Source: an uncultured Oscillospiraceae bacterium (GTDB lineage: Bacteria; Bacillota; Clostridia; Oscillospirales; Oscillospiraceae). From it: DNA of 6,916 nt. The notes under the pieces are model-generated. The model ran no database searches, was not told the origin of the DNA, and was given only the letters and a program-made list of their open reading frames with translations. Location of the stretch: assembly GCA_934572355.1 (NCBI GenBank), contig CAKTKV010000084.1, forward strand, positions 1-6,916, given 5' to 3'. Position 1 is the stretch's first letter. Each line of letters begins with the position of its first letter. A program made the translations under genes and the position numbers. This document shows, piece by piece, positions 1 through 6,194 of this stretch.

Positions 1-551
1 GCACTGCTGTCCTTCAGGCACCAGCCCGCGCAGCTGCCCATGTGGTAGTTGAGGCAGGGGCGCTCCTTGCCGATATCCCGCGGGAATTTCCGCGAGCAGT
101 CCGGCAGCAGCAGTGCCTTGGAAATCGTGCTTATAATGTCGTAGGTCTGGCTGCGCCCGCCGAAGGGGCCGAAGTATTTTGCCCCGTCCTTTCCTGCGCG
201 GTTCGTCAGCGTCATTTTTGGGTACTCCTCATGCAGATCGAGCCTGATAAACGGGTAGCCCTTGTCATCCTTGAGCAGGATGTTATAGTGCGGCTTGTGC
301 TGCTTTATGAGCGAGTTTTCCAGCACCAGCGCCTCGAACTCGCTGCCCGCGACAATGACGTTGAAGTCATGCACCTTCTCCACCATGGCCTCCACCTTCG
401 GCAGATGCTCCCCGTGGAAATAGCTGCTGACGCGGTTCTTCAGCTTCTTCGCCTTGCCGACGTATATGACCTCTCCGTGCTCGTCGAGCATGATGTACAC
501 GCCCGGCAGCAGCGGCAGATTATTTGCTTTTTCACGCAGCGAATCGAGCAT
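1..551 (-). CDS. uvrC: UvrABC excinuclease subunit C, N-terminal part (3' end outside window)
   Basis: UvrC is the nuclease of nucleotide excision repair; with UvrB bound at a lesion it cuts the damaged strand on both sides. Only the first 183 codons are present. Residues 12-45 form the GIY-YIG domain: GVY at 17-19, YVGKA at 30-34, Arg40 and the acidic Glu78 in ALVLENSLIK. KDDKGYPFI at 94-102 and KYFGPF at 125-130 are typical UvrC signatures. Cys152, Cys166, Cys174 and Cys178 match the spacing of the cysteine cluster that binds an iron-sulphur cluster in UvrC proteins. The UVR, RNase H-like and helix-hairpin-helix domains would lie beyond the left edge (the family is about 600 residues). The ATG at 551-549 follows GGAGG at 562-558 with 6-nt spacing, which supports this start. 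It lies 19 bp after the transporter gene, so cotranscription is likely. Confidence 0.97.
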   Translation of the reverse strand, partial: MLDSLREKANNLPLLPGVYIMLDEHGEVIYVGKAKKLKNRVSSYFHGEHLPKVEAMVEKVHDFNVIVAGSEFEALVLENSLIKQHKPHYNILLKDDKGYPFIRLDLHEEYPKMTLTNRAGKDGAKYFGPFGGRSQTYDIISTISKALLLPDCSRKFPRDIGKERPCLNYHMGSCAGWCLKDSS

Positions 552-570
552 GACTTTCCTCCGGCCTGCG

Positions 571-1428
571 TCAGGCCTTTGCTTCCTCCGGGGCTTTCTC
601 CTGCCCCTTGATGCACCATACCGTTATCGTCACGATAACGACCACGCCGCCGATAAGCGCGAACACGCCCGGCTTCTCACCGTAGAATATCAGCACCCAG
701 ACGGGGTTGAGGAGCGGCTCCACCGCGCCGAGCAGGCTGCAGGCAAGCGGCGGGCAGTACTTCGTAGACTTCACATAGAGTATATATGCTATGCCGAGCT
801 GGAACACGCCGAGTATGATTATGCCCGCGGTCGCCGTAAGAGTAAACTCAGGCTTCGTTATTATTATAGACGGCAGCCCTATCAGGAATGTGAGGAACTG
901 GCCGATCATTATCGCCGAGAAGCGCATCTCGCCCTCAAGGTCGCCGACCGCCATGAACATCCCCGCCATGAACATCCCCGCCACGATGGCGACGAAGTTT
1001 CCGAGTATGTACCCCGGCTGGAGCTGGTCGAAGAAAAACAGCGCTATCCCGAAGAGAGTGAAGATAACGACCAGCAGGTCGGCCTTGCGGATCTTCGTCT
1101 TATATATAAGCGCCGTGAATATCACGATAAACACCGGCGAGGTGAATTGCAGCACTATCGCGTTTGCCGCCGTGGTGAGCTTGTTTGCGCAGGTAAAGCA
1201 GGTGTACACACCCGCGGCGAAAAGCCCCGCGATAAAGGTCTGCTTCGTAAAGACGAACCTCATTCCCTTTATACGCATATACACCACGAATGTCAGCCCC
1301 GATATAAGGCTGCGCATACCCGAAACAGCAAAGCCGTTCCACGGTATGAACTTCATTATTATTCCCGCAATGCTCCAGAGCGCTGCCGCCGCGAGCATTT
1401 CAAGCATAGCCTTGGTTTCCTTTTTCAT
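571..1428 (-). CDS. EamA/DMT-superfamily transporter (ten-helix drug/metabolite exporter type)
   Basis: This 285-residue, very hydrophobic protein has the layout of two EamA repeats of about five membrane helices each, which is the usual family length. The N-terminal repeat begins at about residue 8 (AAAALWSIAGIIMKF) and the C-terminal one at about 145. The hallmark near the end is LLGAVEPLLNPVWVLIFYGE (232-251), corresponding to the conserved EP...W...GE segment of EamA proteins. A charged tail (KGQEKAPEEAKA) should be cytoplasmic. The substrate cannot be told from sequence; family members export amino acids, metabolites or drugs. I start at ATG 1428-1426, preceded by GGGGGA at 1438-1433, rather than the GTG at 1491, which sits inside the ptsH terminator hairpin. 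Residues 150-159 carry an exact five-residue repeat. The gene sits between ptsH and uvrC with no functional link to either that I can see. Confidence 0.9.
   Translation of the reverse strand: MKKETKAMLEMLAAAALWSIAGIIMKFIPWNGFAVSGMRSLISGLTFVVYMRIKGMRFVFTKQTFIAGLFAAGVYTCFTCANKLTTAANAIVLQFTSPVFIVIFTALIYKTKIRKADLLVVIFTLFGIALFFFDQLQPGYILGNFVAIVAGMFMAGMFMAVGDLEGEMRFSAIMIGQFLTFLIGLPSIIITKPEFTLTATAGIIILGVFQLGIAYILYVKSTKYCPPLACSLLGAVEPLLNPVWVLIFYGEKPGVFALIGGVVVIVTITVWCIKGQEKAPEEAKA
951..980. repeat. Exact 15-bp in-frame tandem duplication inside the transporter gene
   Basis: Bases 951-965 and 966-980 are identical (ccatgaacatccccg twice). On the coding strand they give AGMFMAGMFM, residues 150-159 of the transporter, within a predicted membrane helix. 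The unit is five codons, so the frame is kept. Confidence 0.95.
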
Positions 1429-1432
1429 CGTG

Positions 1433-1438
1433 TCCCCC
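1433..1438 (-). promoter_or_regulatory. Ribosome binding site of the EamA transporter
   Basis: GGGGGA lies 4 nt before the ATG at 1428. It decides between this start and the upstream in-frame GTG at 1491, which falls inside a terminator stem. The spacing is slightly short, and the purine run is G-rich rather than the canonical GGAGG. Confidence 0.7.
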
Positions 1439-1440
1439 AG

Positions 1441-1459
1441 ATACGGCAAGCGCCGGTAT
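1441..1459 (-). other. Short stem-loop in the leader of the transporter gene
   Basis: Read on the minus strand, AUA-C-CGGC-GCUU-GCCG-UAU can fold into a seven-pair stem with one bulged C and a GCUU loop. It lies between the ptsH terminator and the transporter's ribosome binding site, ending 2 nt before it. No U-run follows, so it is not a terminator. Its role is unknown; it could affect translation or the stability of a processed transcript, or be chance in GC-rich DNA. Confidence 0.4.
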
Positions 1460-1464
1460 AACTC

Positions 1465-1498
1465 AAAAAGAGGCGTGTGTAACAAGTACACACGCCTC
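1465..1498 (-). terminator. Intrinsic terminator after ptsH
   Basis: On the minus strand a perfect 12-bp stem (GAGGCGTGTGTA paired with TACACACGCCTC's partner arm) closes a 5-nt loop and is followed directly by TTTTT. It begins 17 nt after the ptsH stop codon. On the plus strand a T-run at 1503-1507 follows the hairpin after a 4-nt gap, so weak bidirectional activity is possible, but no plus-strand gene needs it. Confidence 0.93.
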
Positions 1499-1515
1499 CG
1501 CCTTTTTATCTCTGA

Positions 1516-1779
1516 TTACTCTGAAAAGTCAGAATCGATCAGCTCCGACAGGGTGGCGATAGCCGCTTCCTCGTCAGCGCCGTCGGCAATGATGGTTATC
1601 GCAGTGCCCTTGACGATCCCGAGAGAGAGAACGCCGAGAAGGCTCTTCGCGTTGACACGTCTGTCTTCCTTTTCAACCCAAATGCTGCTCTTGAATTCAT
1701 TGGCTTTCTGAATGAAGAAAGTCGCGGGTCTGGCATGAAGACCTACCTGATTGTTAATGACTACTTCTTTGGTTATCAT
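1516..1779 (-). CDS. ptsH: Phosphocarrier protein HPr of the phosphotransferase system
   Basis: HPr is a small cytoplasmic phosphocarrier. It takes phosphate from enzyme I on His15 and passes it to EIIA domains, and in Firmicutes it is also phosphorylated on Ser46 by HPr kinase to act as a CcpA co-repressor. With the ATG at 1779 the protein is 87 residues, the standard length. GLHARPATFF (13-22) puts the active histidine exactly at 15, and AKSLLGVLSLGI (44-55) puts the regulatory serine exactly at 46. His15 argues against Crh, the HPr-like regulator that lacks this histidine. An upstream in-frame GTG at 1788 overlaps the ribosome binding site and is not the start. The gene has its own promoter and terminator, and no enzyme I gene lies beside it here. 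It lies two genes before uvrC; hprK is often near uvrC in Clostridia, so hprK may lie just left of the window (inference). Confidence 0.96.
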   Translation of the reverse strand: MITKEVVINNQVGLHARPATFFIQKANEFKSSIWVEKEDRRVNAKSLLGVLSLGIVKGTAITIIADGADEEAAIATLSELIDSDFSE

Positions 1780-1787
1780 ACTTGCCA

Positions 1788-1793
1788 CTCCTT
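1788..1793 (-). promoter_or_regulatory. Ribosome binding site of ptsH
   Basis: AAGGAG lies 8 nt before the ATG at 1779. It overlaps the GTG codon at 1788-1786, which rules that codon out as the start and fixes the 87-residue HPr with standard numbering. Confidence 0.88.
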
Positions 1794-1817
1794 ATACTAA
1801 TACAAGACTGTGCTGAC

Positions 1818-1846
1818 AGTTTATCAAATTTTAAGCCAATCGTCAA
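1818..1846 (-). promoter_or_regulatory. Sigma-A type promoter of ptsH
   Basis: On the minus strand, TTGACG (1846-1841; five of six bases of the consensus) is followed by a 17-bp spacer and TAAACT (1823-1818; four of six). A TGn motif stands directly before the -10 box, giving an extended -10. Transcription would start near 1811, leaving a leader of about 30 nt. No clear catabolite-responsive element or operator is visible around it. No terminator is visible between the mutS2 stop and this promoter, so some readthrough from mutS2 is possible. Confidence 0.8.
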
Positions 1847-1902
1847 CAGCTTTCGTCCGTTTCGTTGTTTTTCACATTTCTTAACAGACGCATCGACGGA
1901 TT

Positions 1903-4278
1903 TTATTTCAGTTCGACAACAGTCACGCCCGCTTCGCCCTCGCCAAATCTCCCTAAGCGGAAGGATTTGACGCTTTTATTCTTCTTGAGCATCTGCTGCA
2001 CGGCGGCGCGGAGCGCGCCTGTTCCCTTGCCGTGGATGATCGTAACGGTCTTGAGCTTGCCCATAACGGCGCTGTCAATGTATCTTTCCGCCGCGAGCAC
2101 GCCCTCTATCGTCTCCATGCCGCGCAGGTCAATTTCGCTTGCGACGCTGACGTTTCTGAGCTGTGAGCTGCTTCTTGCGGCGCTGCTCTTCGCCTCCGGC
2201 GCCTTCTCCCCTTCGAGCAGCAGCACCTCGTCCTCCTTCGCGCTCACGTTCATTATTCCCGCCCGCAGGCTCAATACACCGTCGGGCGATTTGGAAATGA
2301 CTGTCGCCTTGACGCCCATGGACTTTATCTTTACCACATCCCCGACCTTCACCGGTCGGGCGGACACCTTGTCCGCTTCGTCGTCCGTGAGCTCCTTCTG
2401 CAAGGCCTGCTCGGAGAGGTTGAGCTGGCGGCGCAGCTGGGCGCGCGCCTCGTTCACGCGCTGTGCGTCCTGATCCTTGTCCGCCGCTTTGCGCATTTCG
2501 TCAAGCTCCGCAAATACCTGTTCGGCAGTCGCGCGCGCGTCGGCAATGATGCGCTCCGCCTCGCGGCGGGATTTGAGGTCGGCCTTGTCAAGCCGCACCT
2601 CGAGCTCCGCCTTGAGGAACGCCGCCTTCTTCGCGTTCTCCTGCGCTTCGCGCAGCTTCAGCGCCGCTTCGTTTCTGTCCTTTTCCAGCAGCAGCCGCGT
2701 CTGTTCAAGCTTCTCTATCGTCGCTTCAAAGCTCGCGCTCTCGGTGCTGACACGGTTCTTCGCATCCTCGATGATCTCATCGCTCAGGCCGAGACGCTTT
2801 GATATCGCAAATGCGTTCGACTTTCCCGGTATGCCAACAAGCAGATGATAGGTCGGGCGCAGTGAGTCGACGTCAAATTCACAGGAGGCGTTCTGCACCC
2901 CTGCCTCGTTCGTCGCGTAGACCTTGAGTTCAGCATAGTGCGTCGTCGCCGCGACGATCGCGCCGCATCTTCTCACGTGCTCAATGACCGCGATGGCCAG
3001 CGCCGCCCCCTCCGTCGGGTCGGTTCCCGCGCCGAGCTCGTCAAAGAGTATCAGTGATCTGTCGTCGCATTCGGATATTATGTTAACTATGTTGCTCATG
3101 TGCGCCGAGAAAGTCGACAGGCTCTGCTCAATGCTCTGCTCGTCGCCTATGTCGGCCAGTATGTGCGCGAATACGGGCAGTCTGCTGCCGTCGTCCGCCG
3201 GAATGTGCAGACCACACTGGTTCATCGCCGCAAGCAGACCTATCGTCTTTATCGAGACGGTCTTGCCGCCGGTGTTCGGGCCCGTGATAACGAGCGTATC
3301 AAAAGTGTCCCCCAGCTCCACATCTATCGGCACGGCCTTGCTCTGGTCGAGCAGCGGGTGCCGCGCGTGGCGCAGAACTATCGCCCGCTCGTCCATCGCC
3401 GCCTGCTGGCAGTTGAGCTTATAGGAAAGCTTTGCCTTGGCAAATATCAAATCGAGCCTGACGAGCACGTCATAGTCCGAGCTTATATCGTCCCGGTGCT
3501 CGGCGCAGTCTGCGGAGAGCTCGGCAAGGATGCGGTCGATCTCCGCCTTCTCCTTGGCTGCAAGCTCGCGCAGCTCATTGTTCGCTTTCACCGCGCCCAT
3601 CGGCTCGATGAAAAGCGTCGCCCCGGAGGAGGAAATATCATGCACCAGTCCCGGCACGGAGCCCTTGAACTCCGCCTTCACCGGCACGACATAGCGGTCG
3701 GAGCGCATCGTGATTATCGGCTCCTGCAAAGCCTTGGCGTAGCTTGGGGAGGAAATTATCTTTTGCAGCGCTTCCCTCGCCCTTGATGCCGCGGCGCGCA
3801 TCTGCCGCCGTATCGTCGCAAGCTCAGGTGAAGCGGCGTCGGCTATCTCATCCTCGCCGACTATCGAGCCGGTTATTTTCTCCTCAAGGAATTTATTCGT
3901 GCGCAGGGCGTAGAACAGGTGGTCTATCGGCGTCTTGCCGACGCTGTCGTCCGCGATGTAGCCGCGCACAAGGCGGGCGCATTGCAGCACTCCCGCTATA
4001 TCGAGCAGCTCGCGCGTGTTGAGCGCGCCGCCGAGGTCGGCTCTCGCGAGCGATGCGCGCACGTCCTTAACTCCGTAAAATGACGGACTGCCGCGCACGA
4101 CCATCATGGTTTTCGCCGCCGTCGTCTCCTCTATCCTGTGTCGTACCTCGGCCTCATCCGTGGACGGCGTGAGCGCAAGCGCGCGCTCCTTTGCCGTATC
4201 GCCAACGGCCTCGGCAGCAAGCATAGTCAGAACTGCCGGCAGCTCAAGCGTTGTAAGTGATTTTTCAAAAAAGCTCAT
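1903..4278 (-). CDS. mutS2: MutS2: DNA-binding ATPase with C-terminal Smr endonuclease domain
   Basis: This is a 791-residue, full-length MutS2. The family suppresses homologous recombination in some bacteria and in Bacillus subtilis has been linked to rescue of collided ribosomes; it lacks the mismatch-recognition domain of MutS1. The core/lever region comes first. The ABC-type ATPase follows, with Walker A GPNTGGKT (333-340), STFSAHMSNI (388-397), Walker B LILFDELGAGTD (409-420; Asp413, Glu414) and the TTHYAELK switch region (445-452). Residues about 510-640 are a long charged coiled coil, 643-690 a small KOW-like beta region, then a Ser/Ala linker. The Smr domain occupies about 715-791, with EIDLRG (715-720; family usually LDLRG) and HGKGTGALR (749-757). 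The ATG at 4278 follows AGGA with 6-nt spacing. It starts 24 bp after the recO stop and is last in the operon. Confidence 0.97.
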   Translation of the reverse strand: MSFFEKSLTTLELPAVLTMLAAEAVGDTAKERALALTPSTDEAEVRHRIEETTAAKTMMVVRGSPSFYGVKDVRASLARADLGGALNTRELLDIAGVLQCARLVRGYIADDSVGKTPIDHLFYALRTNKFLEEKITGSIVGEDEIADAASPELATIRRQMRAAASRAREALQKIISSPSYAKALQEPIITMRSDRYVVPVKAEFKGSVPGLVHDISSSGATLFIEPMGAVKANNELRELAAKEKAEIDRILAELSADCAEHRDDISSDYDVLVRLDLIFAKAKLSYKLNCQQAAMDERAIVLRHARHPLLDQSKAVPIDVELGDTFDTLVITGPNTGGKTVSIKTIGLLAAMNQCGLHIPADDGSRLPVFAHILADIGDEQSIEQSLSTFSAHMSNIVNIISECDDRSLILFDELGAGTDPTEGAALAIAVIEHVRRCGAIVAATTHYAELKVYATNEAGVQNASCEFDVDSLRPTYHLLVGIPGKSNAFAISKRLGLSDEIIEDAKNRVSTESASFEATIEKLEQTRLLLEKDRNEAALKLREAQENAKKAAFLKAELEVRLDKADLKSRREAERIIADARATAEQVFAELDEMRKAADKDQDAQRVNEARAQLRRQLNLSEQALQKELTDDEADKVSARPVKVGDVVKIKSMGVKATVISKSPDGVLSLRAGIMNVSAKEDEVLLLEGEKAPEAKSSAARSSSQLRNVSVASEIDLRGMETIEGVLAAERYIDSAVMGKLKTVTIIHGKGTGALRAAVQQMLKKNKSVKSFRLGRFGEGEAGVTVVELK

Positions 4279-4302
4279 ATCTTGTCCTATATAATTATTC
4301 AG

Positions 4303-5046
4303 TTAGATTTTCACGTTCTTCCAATAATCGAGCGTCGGGAAGCGGCGCTCCGTGTGCAGCAGCAGGTACTCCTCCGCCGCAGCGGACAGGCGCTTTGCCC
4401 CCTCCCCCTCAAGTGAAAAGGACAGTATCTGCTTCGGAGGCACCGAGCAGATATGCCGCATCGCGTTTAGAGACGCCGCGTCGAGCTTCACCGTCCGCCC
4501 CGCGCCGGCGGCGCAGCGGCGGCAGCACACGCAGCCGCGCTCAAGCATAAGCACCGGGTCGCCCGGCTCTTCCTCGCCGCACACCGCGCAGTGCGAAAGC
4601 TCCGGTGTATAACCCGCAAGGCACATCAGGCGCAGCTCGAACGCGGCCTTGATATGCTCCGGCGCATACATCCCGCGGCTGAGCGCATAGAGGCAGTTGA
4701 GCGCAAGCTGCATCAGCGGCGCATCCGGCTGATCCTCAACACTCAATGCGTCGGCGCACTCGGCAAAATAGCAGCCCAGCGCAAAGCTCCCGATATCCGT
4801 GCGCAGACCGTCAAAGCCCTCTTTCACCGTGGCTTCGTTCACCGTCCAGCGGCCTAAATTGCCGAAAAGCGTCATTTCTGAATAGGTCAGCTGCTGGGTC
4901 GCTGCGGCTGTCTTGCTGCTTTTCCTCAAGGCTCCGCGCGCTTTGACGGTTATCTTCCCGTCGGTATCCGTAAGCAGGGTGAGTATCCGGTCGGCTTCCT
5001 TATACCTCACTTCCCTCAGCACGAGGGCGTTCACCGTTTTGAACAT
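4303..5046 (-). CDS. recO: DNA repair protein RecO
   Basis: RecO is a recombination mediator that, with RecR, loads RecA on SSB-coated single strands and anneals complementary DNA. The 247-residue length is normal. The N-terminal OB-fold is seen in residues 1-80, with the family opening VNALVLREVRYKEADRILTL (5-24) and GKITVKARGALRK (30-42). A helical domain follows. Cys153 and Cys156 with Cys175 and Cys178 form a CxxC pair of pairs that fits the zinc site of Gram-positive RecO. The start is firm: the codon directly before ATG 5046 is an in-frame TAG. The ribosome binding site is weak (GGTG about 8 nt upstream), and the yqzL stop lies only 13 bp before, so translation may depend on coupling to yqzL. 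The neighbours era and yqzL upstream and mutS2 downstream support the call. Confidence 0.95.
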   Translation of the reverse strand: MFKTVNALVLREVRYKEADRILTLLTDTDGKITVKARGALRKSSKTAAATQQLTYSEMTLFGNLGRWTVNEATVKEGFDGLRTDIGSFALGCYFAECADALSVEDQPDAPLMQLALNCLYALSRGMYAPEHIKAAFELRLMCLAGYTPELSHCAVCGEEEPGDPVLMLERGCVCCRRCAAGAGRTVKLDAASLNAMRHICSVPPKQILSFSLEGEGAKRLSAAAEEYLLLHTERRFPTLDYWKNVKI

Positions 5047-5059
5047 CTATGTACACCAA

Positions 5060-5221
5060 TCATCCGAGAGTCTGGGTCTGCTGACCCGTATCCTTGTTTT
5101 CCCGCTTCGTCCCGCTCTGCTTTTTATCCGCCGCAGTGTCCATGCAGACAGCCTTATACAGCAGATAATACAGCGGGTCGCCCGATTCCGCGAATGCTTT
5201 CCATATAGGGTCAGCGCTCAT
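5060..5221 (-). CDS. yqzL: YqzL-family small protein (53 residues)
   Basis: An ATG at 5221 opens a 53-codon frame ending in TGA at 5060. A clear ribosome binding site (GAGGTGAT, 5233-5226) precedes it. The N-terminal half contains IWKAFAESGDPLYYLLYKAV (6-25), which resembles the W..F..tG....YLLyK core of the YqzL family as I recall it. The second half is hydrophilic, rich in Lys, Gln and Thr, with no membrane segment. The position between era and recO is the same as yqzL in Bacillus subtilis, which supports the assignment. Function is unknown in the family as far as I know. The gene is 57 bp after era and 13 bp before recO, so it is almost certainly cotranscribed with both. The gene call is sound; the family name rests on a short motif plus synteny, without a profile search. 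Confidence 0.85.
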   Translation of the reverse strand: MSADPIWKAFAESGDPLYYLLYKAVCMDTAADKKQSGTKRENKDTGQQTQTLG

Positions 5222-5249
5222 TCAAATCACCTCTGCGTTTATTATCTGC
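5161..5249. repeat. Perfect 10-bp inverted repeat enclosing the yqzL start region
   Basis: GCAGATAATA at 5161-5170 and TATTATCTGC at 5240-5249 are exact reverse complements, 69 bp apart. In the yqzL transcript the arms could pair, enclosing the ribosome binding site and start codon in the loop. One arm lies in the era-yqzL gap; the other codes for the Tyr-Tyr-Leu-Leu motif. The repeat is directly visible; any function is inference. Confidence 0.6.
5226..5233 (-). promoter_or_regulatory. Ribosome binding site of yqzL
   Basis: GAGGTGAT, close to the canonical anti-16S sequence, with GAGG ending 8 nt before the ATG at 5221. It is the main local evidence that this short frame is translated. Confidence 0.82.
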
Positions 5250-5278
5250 AAAGGCGCATGGAATACGTATGGGAAAAA

Positions 5279-6169
5279 TTAGTTATCCTGCGTGAAGCCG
5301 AAGTTGCGCAGGGACGCCATTGAATCGCGCCAGTTCTCCTTGACCTTGACCCAGGTCTGGAGATAGACCTTCGTGCCCATGAAATCCTCGATATCCTCGC
5401 GGGCAAGCTCGCCTATCTTCTTGAGCATCGCGCCCTTTTTGCCGATGATAATGCCCTTATGACTGTCCTTTTCGCAGTATATCGTCACTTCCAGATCGAT
5501 TATGCCGTTCTCGCGTTCGGAGAACTTCGTGACCTCGACTGCCGTGCCGTGCGGTATCTCCTTATCAAGGCACTTGAGCAGCTTTTCGCGCACGAGCTCC
5601 GCGCAGATCTGGCGCTCCGGCTGGTCGGTTATCATATCGTCCGGGAAAAGATGCGGCCCTTCAACAGCGTATTTATCAAGCTCGGCGAGAAGCTCATCCA
5701 GTCCCTCGCCGGTTCTGGCTGAAATGGGGAGGATGCTGTCAAAGTCATAGGCAGCGCTGTAGACAGCCATGACCTCAAGGAGCTTGGACTTGTCAACGGT
5801 GTCTATTTTATTGATAACGAGCACTGCCGGTGCGCCGGTCTGGCGCAGACGCTCGATAAGCGCCTGCTCCTGCGGGCCGATCGACCCGATGGGCTCGACA
5901 AGAAGGAGCACGCAGTCAACATCTGCAACGCTCTCACGGACGACGTTCACCATATAGTCGCCAAGCCTTGTGCGCGGCTTGTGAAAGCCCGGAGTGTCCA
6001 TGAGCACAAACTGAGTTTCGCCGCGCTCGACAATGGCGGTGATCCTGTTTCGGGTAGTCTGCGGCTTATTGGAAACGATGGCGATCTTCTCGCCGACAAG
6101 GGCATTGGTAAGGGTGGATTTACCGACGTTCGGCCTGCCGCATATGGTTATCATCGCTGATTTAGTCAT
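5279..6169 (-). CDS. era: GTPase Era, 16S rRNA-binding ribosome assembly factor
   Basis: Era binds the 3' end of 16S rRNA and checks 30S subunit maturation; it is nearly universal and usually essential. The 296-residue protein is complete. GTPase motifs are G1 GRPNVGKS (11-18), G2 PQTTR (36-40), G3 DTPG (58-61), G4 NKID (120-123) and G5 SAR (150-152). The C-terminal KH domain carries HKGIIIGKKGAMLKKIG (237-253), whose GxxG loop contacts rRNA. The ATG at 6169 follows GGGAG with 9-nt spacing; the protein starts as family members do, about ten residues before the P-loop. The 25-bp gap to ybeY and the shared role of both proteins at the 16S rRNA 3' end indicate one functional operon. Confidence 0.98.
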   Translation of the reverse strand: MTKSAMITICGRPNVGKSTLTNALVGEKIAIVSNKPQTTRNRITAIVERGETQFVLMDTPGFHKPRTRLGDYMVNVVRESVADVDCVLLLVEPIGSIGPQEQALIERLRQTGAPAVLVINKIDTVDKSKLLEVMAVYSAAYDFDSILPISARTGEGLDELLAELDKYAVEGPHLFPDDMITDQPERQICAELVREKLLKCLDKEIPHGTAVEVTKFSERENGIIDLEVTIYCEKDSHKGIIIGKKGAMLKKIGELAREDIEDFMGTKVYLQTWVKVKENWRDSMASLRNFGFTQDN

Positions 6170-6194
6170 GTATTTTTTCTCCCGTAATTTTGTA

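Noticed and set aside
42..611. Plus-strand open frame of 189 codons at the left end
   Set aside because: It is antisense to the UvrC GIY-YIG domain, which is clearly the real gene.
454..1461. Long plus-strand open frame of over 300 codons
   Set aside because: It runs antisense to the EamA transporter and uvrC, its product is a low-complexity string rich in Arg, His, Tyr and Glu with no recognisable domain, and it has no ribosome binding site. It is a codon-use shadow.
1426..1491. Longer transporter start at the GTG at 1491
   Set aside because: It would place the initiation site inside the ptsH terminator stem and add 21 residues unlike an EamA N-terminus; the ATG at 1428 has a purine-rich site before it.
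1847..1902. Terminator between mutS2 and the ptsH promoter
   Set aside because: No stable stem followed by a T-run is visible on the minus strand; only a short TTTCGT direct repeat at 1851-1865 stands out.
3100..3786. Plus-strand open frame of 228 codons
   Set aside because: It is antisense to the conserved core of mutS2, has an Arg/Leu/Val-rich product resembling no family, and lacks a translation signal.
5074..5087. Hairpin GGGTC-TGCT-GACCC near the end of yqzL as a terminator
   Set aside because: The stem is only five pairs, no U-run follows, and termination there would cut off recO.
5241..5246. Possible internal -10 box (GATAAT) before yqzL
   Set aside because: No acceptable -35 sequence lies 16 to 18 bp upstream, and AT-rich gaps produce such boxes by chance.
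5263..5270. ATACGTAT palindrome after era as an operator
   Set aside because: Eight bases is too short to support a site, and it lies inside an operon without a convincing promoter next to it.
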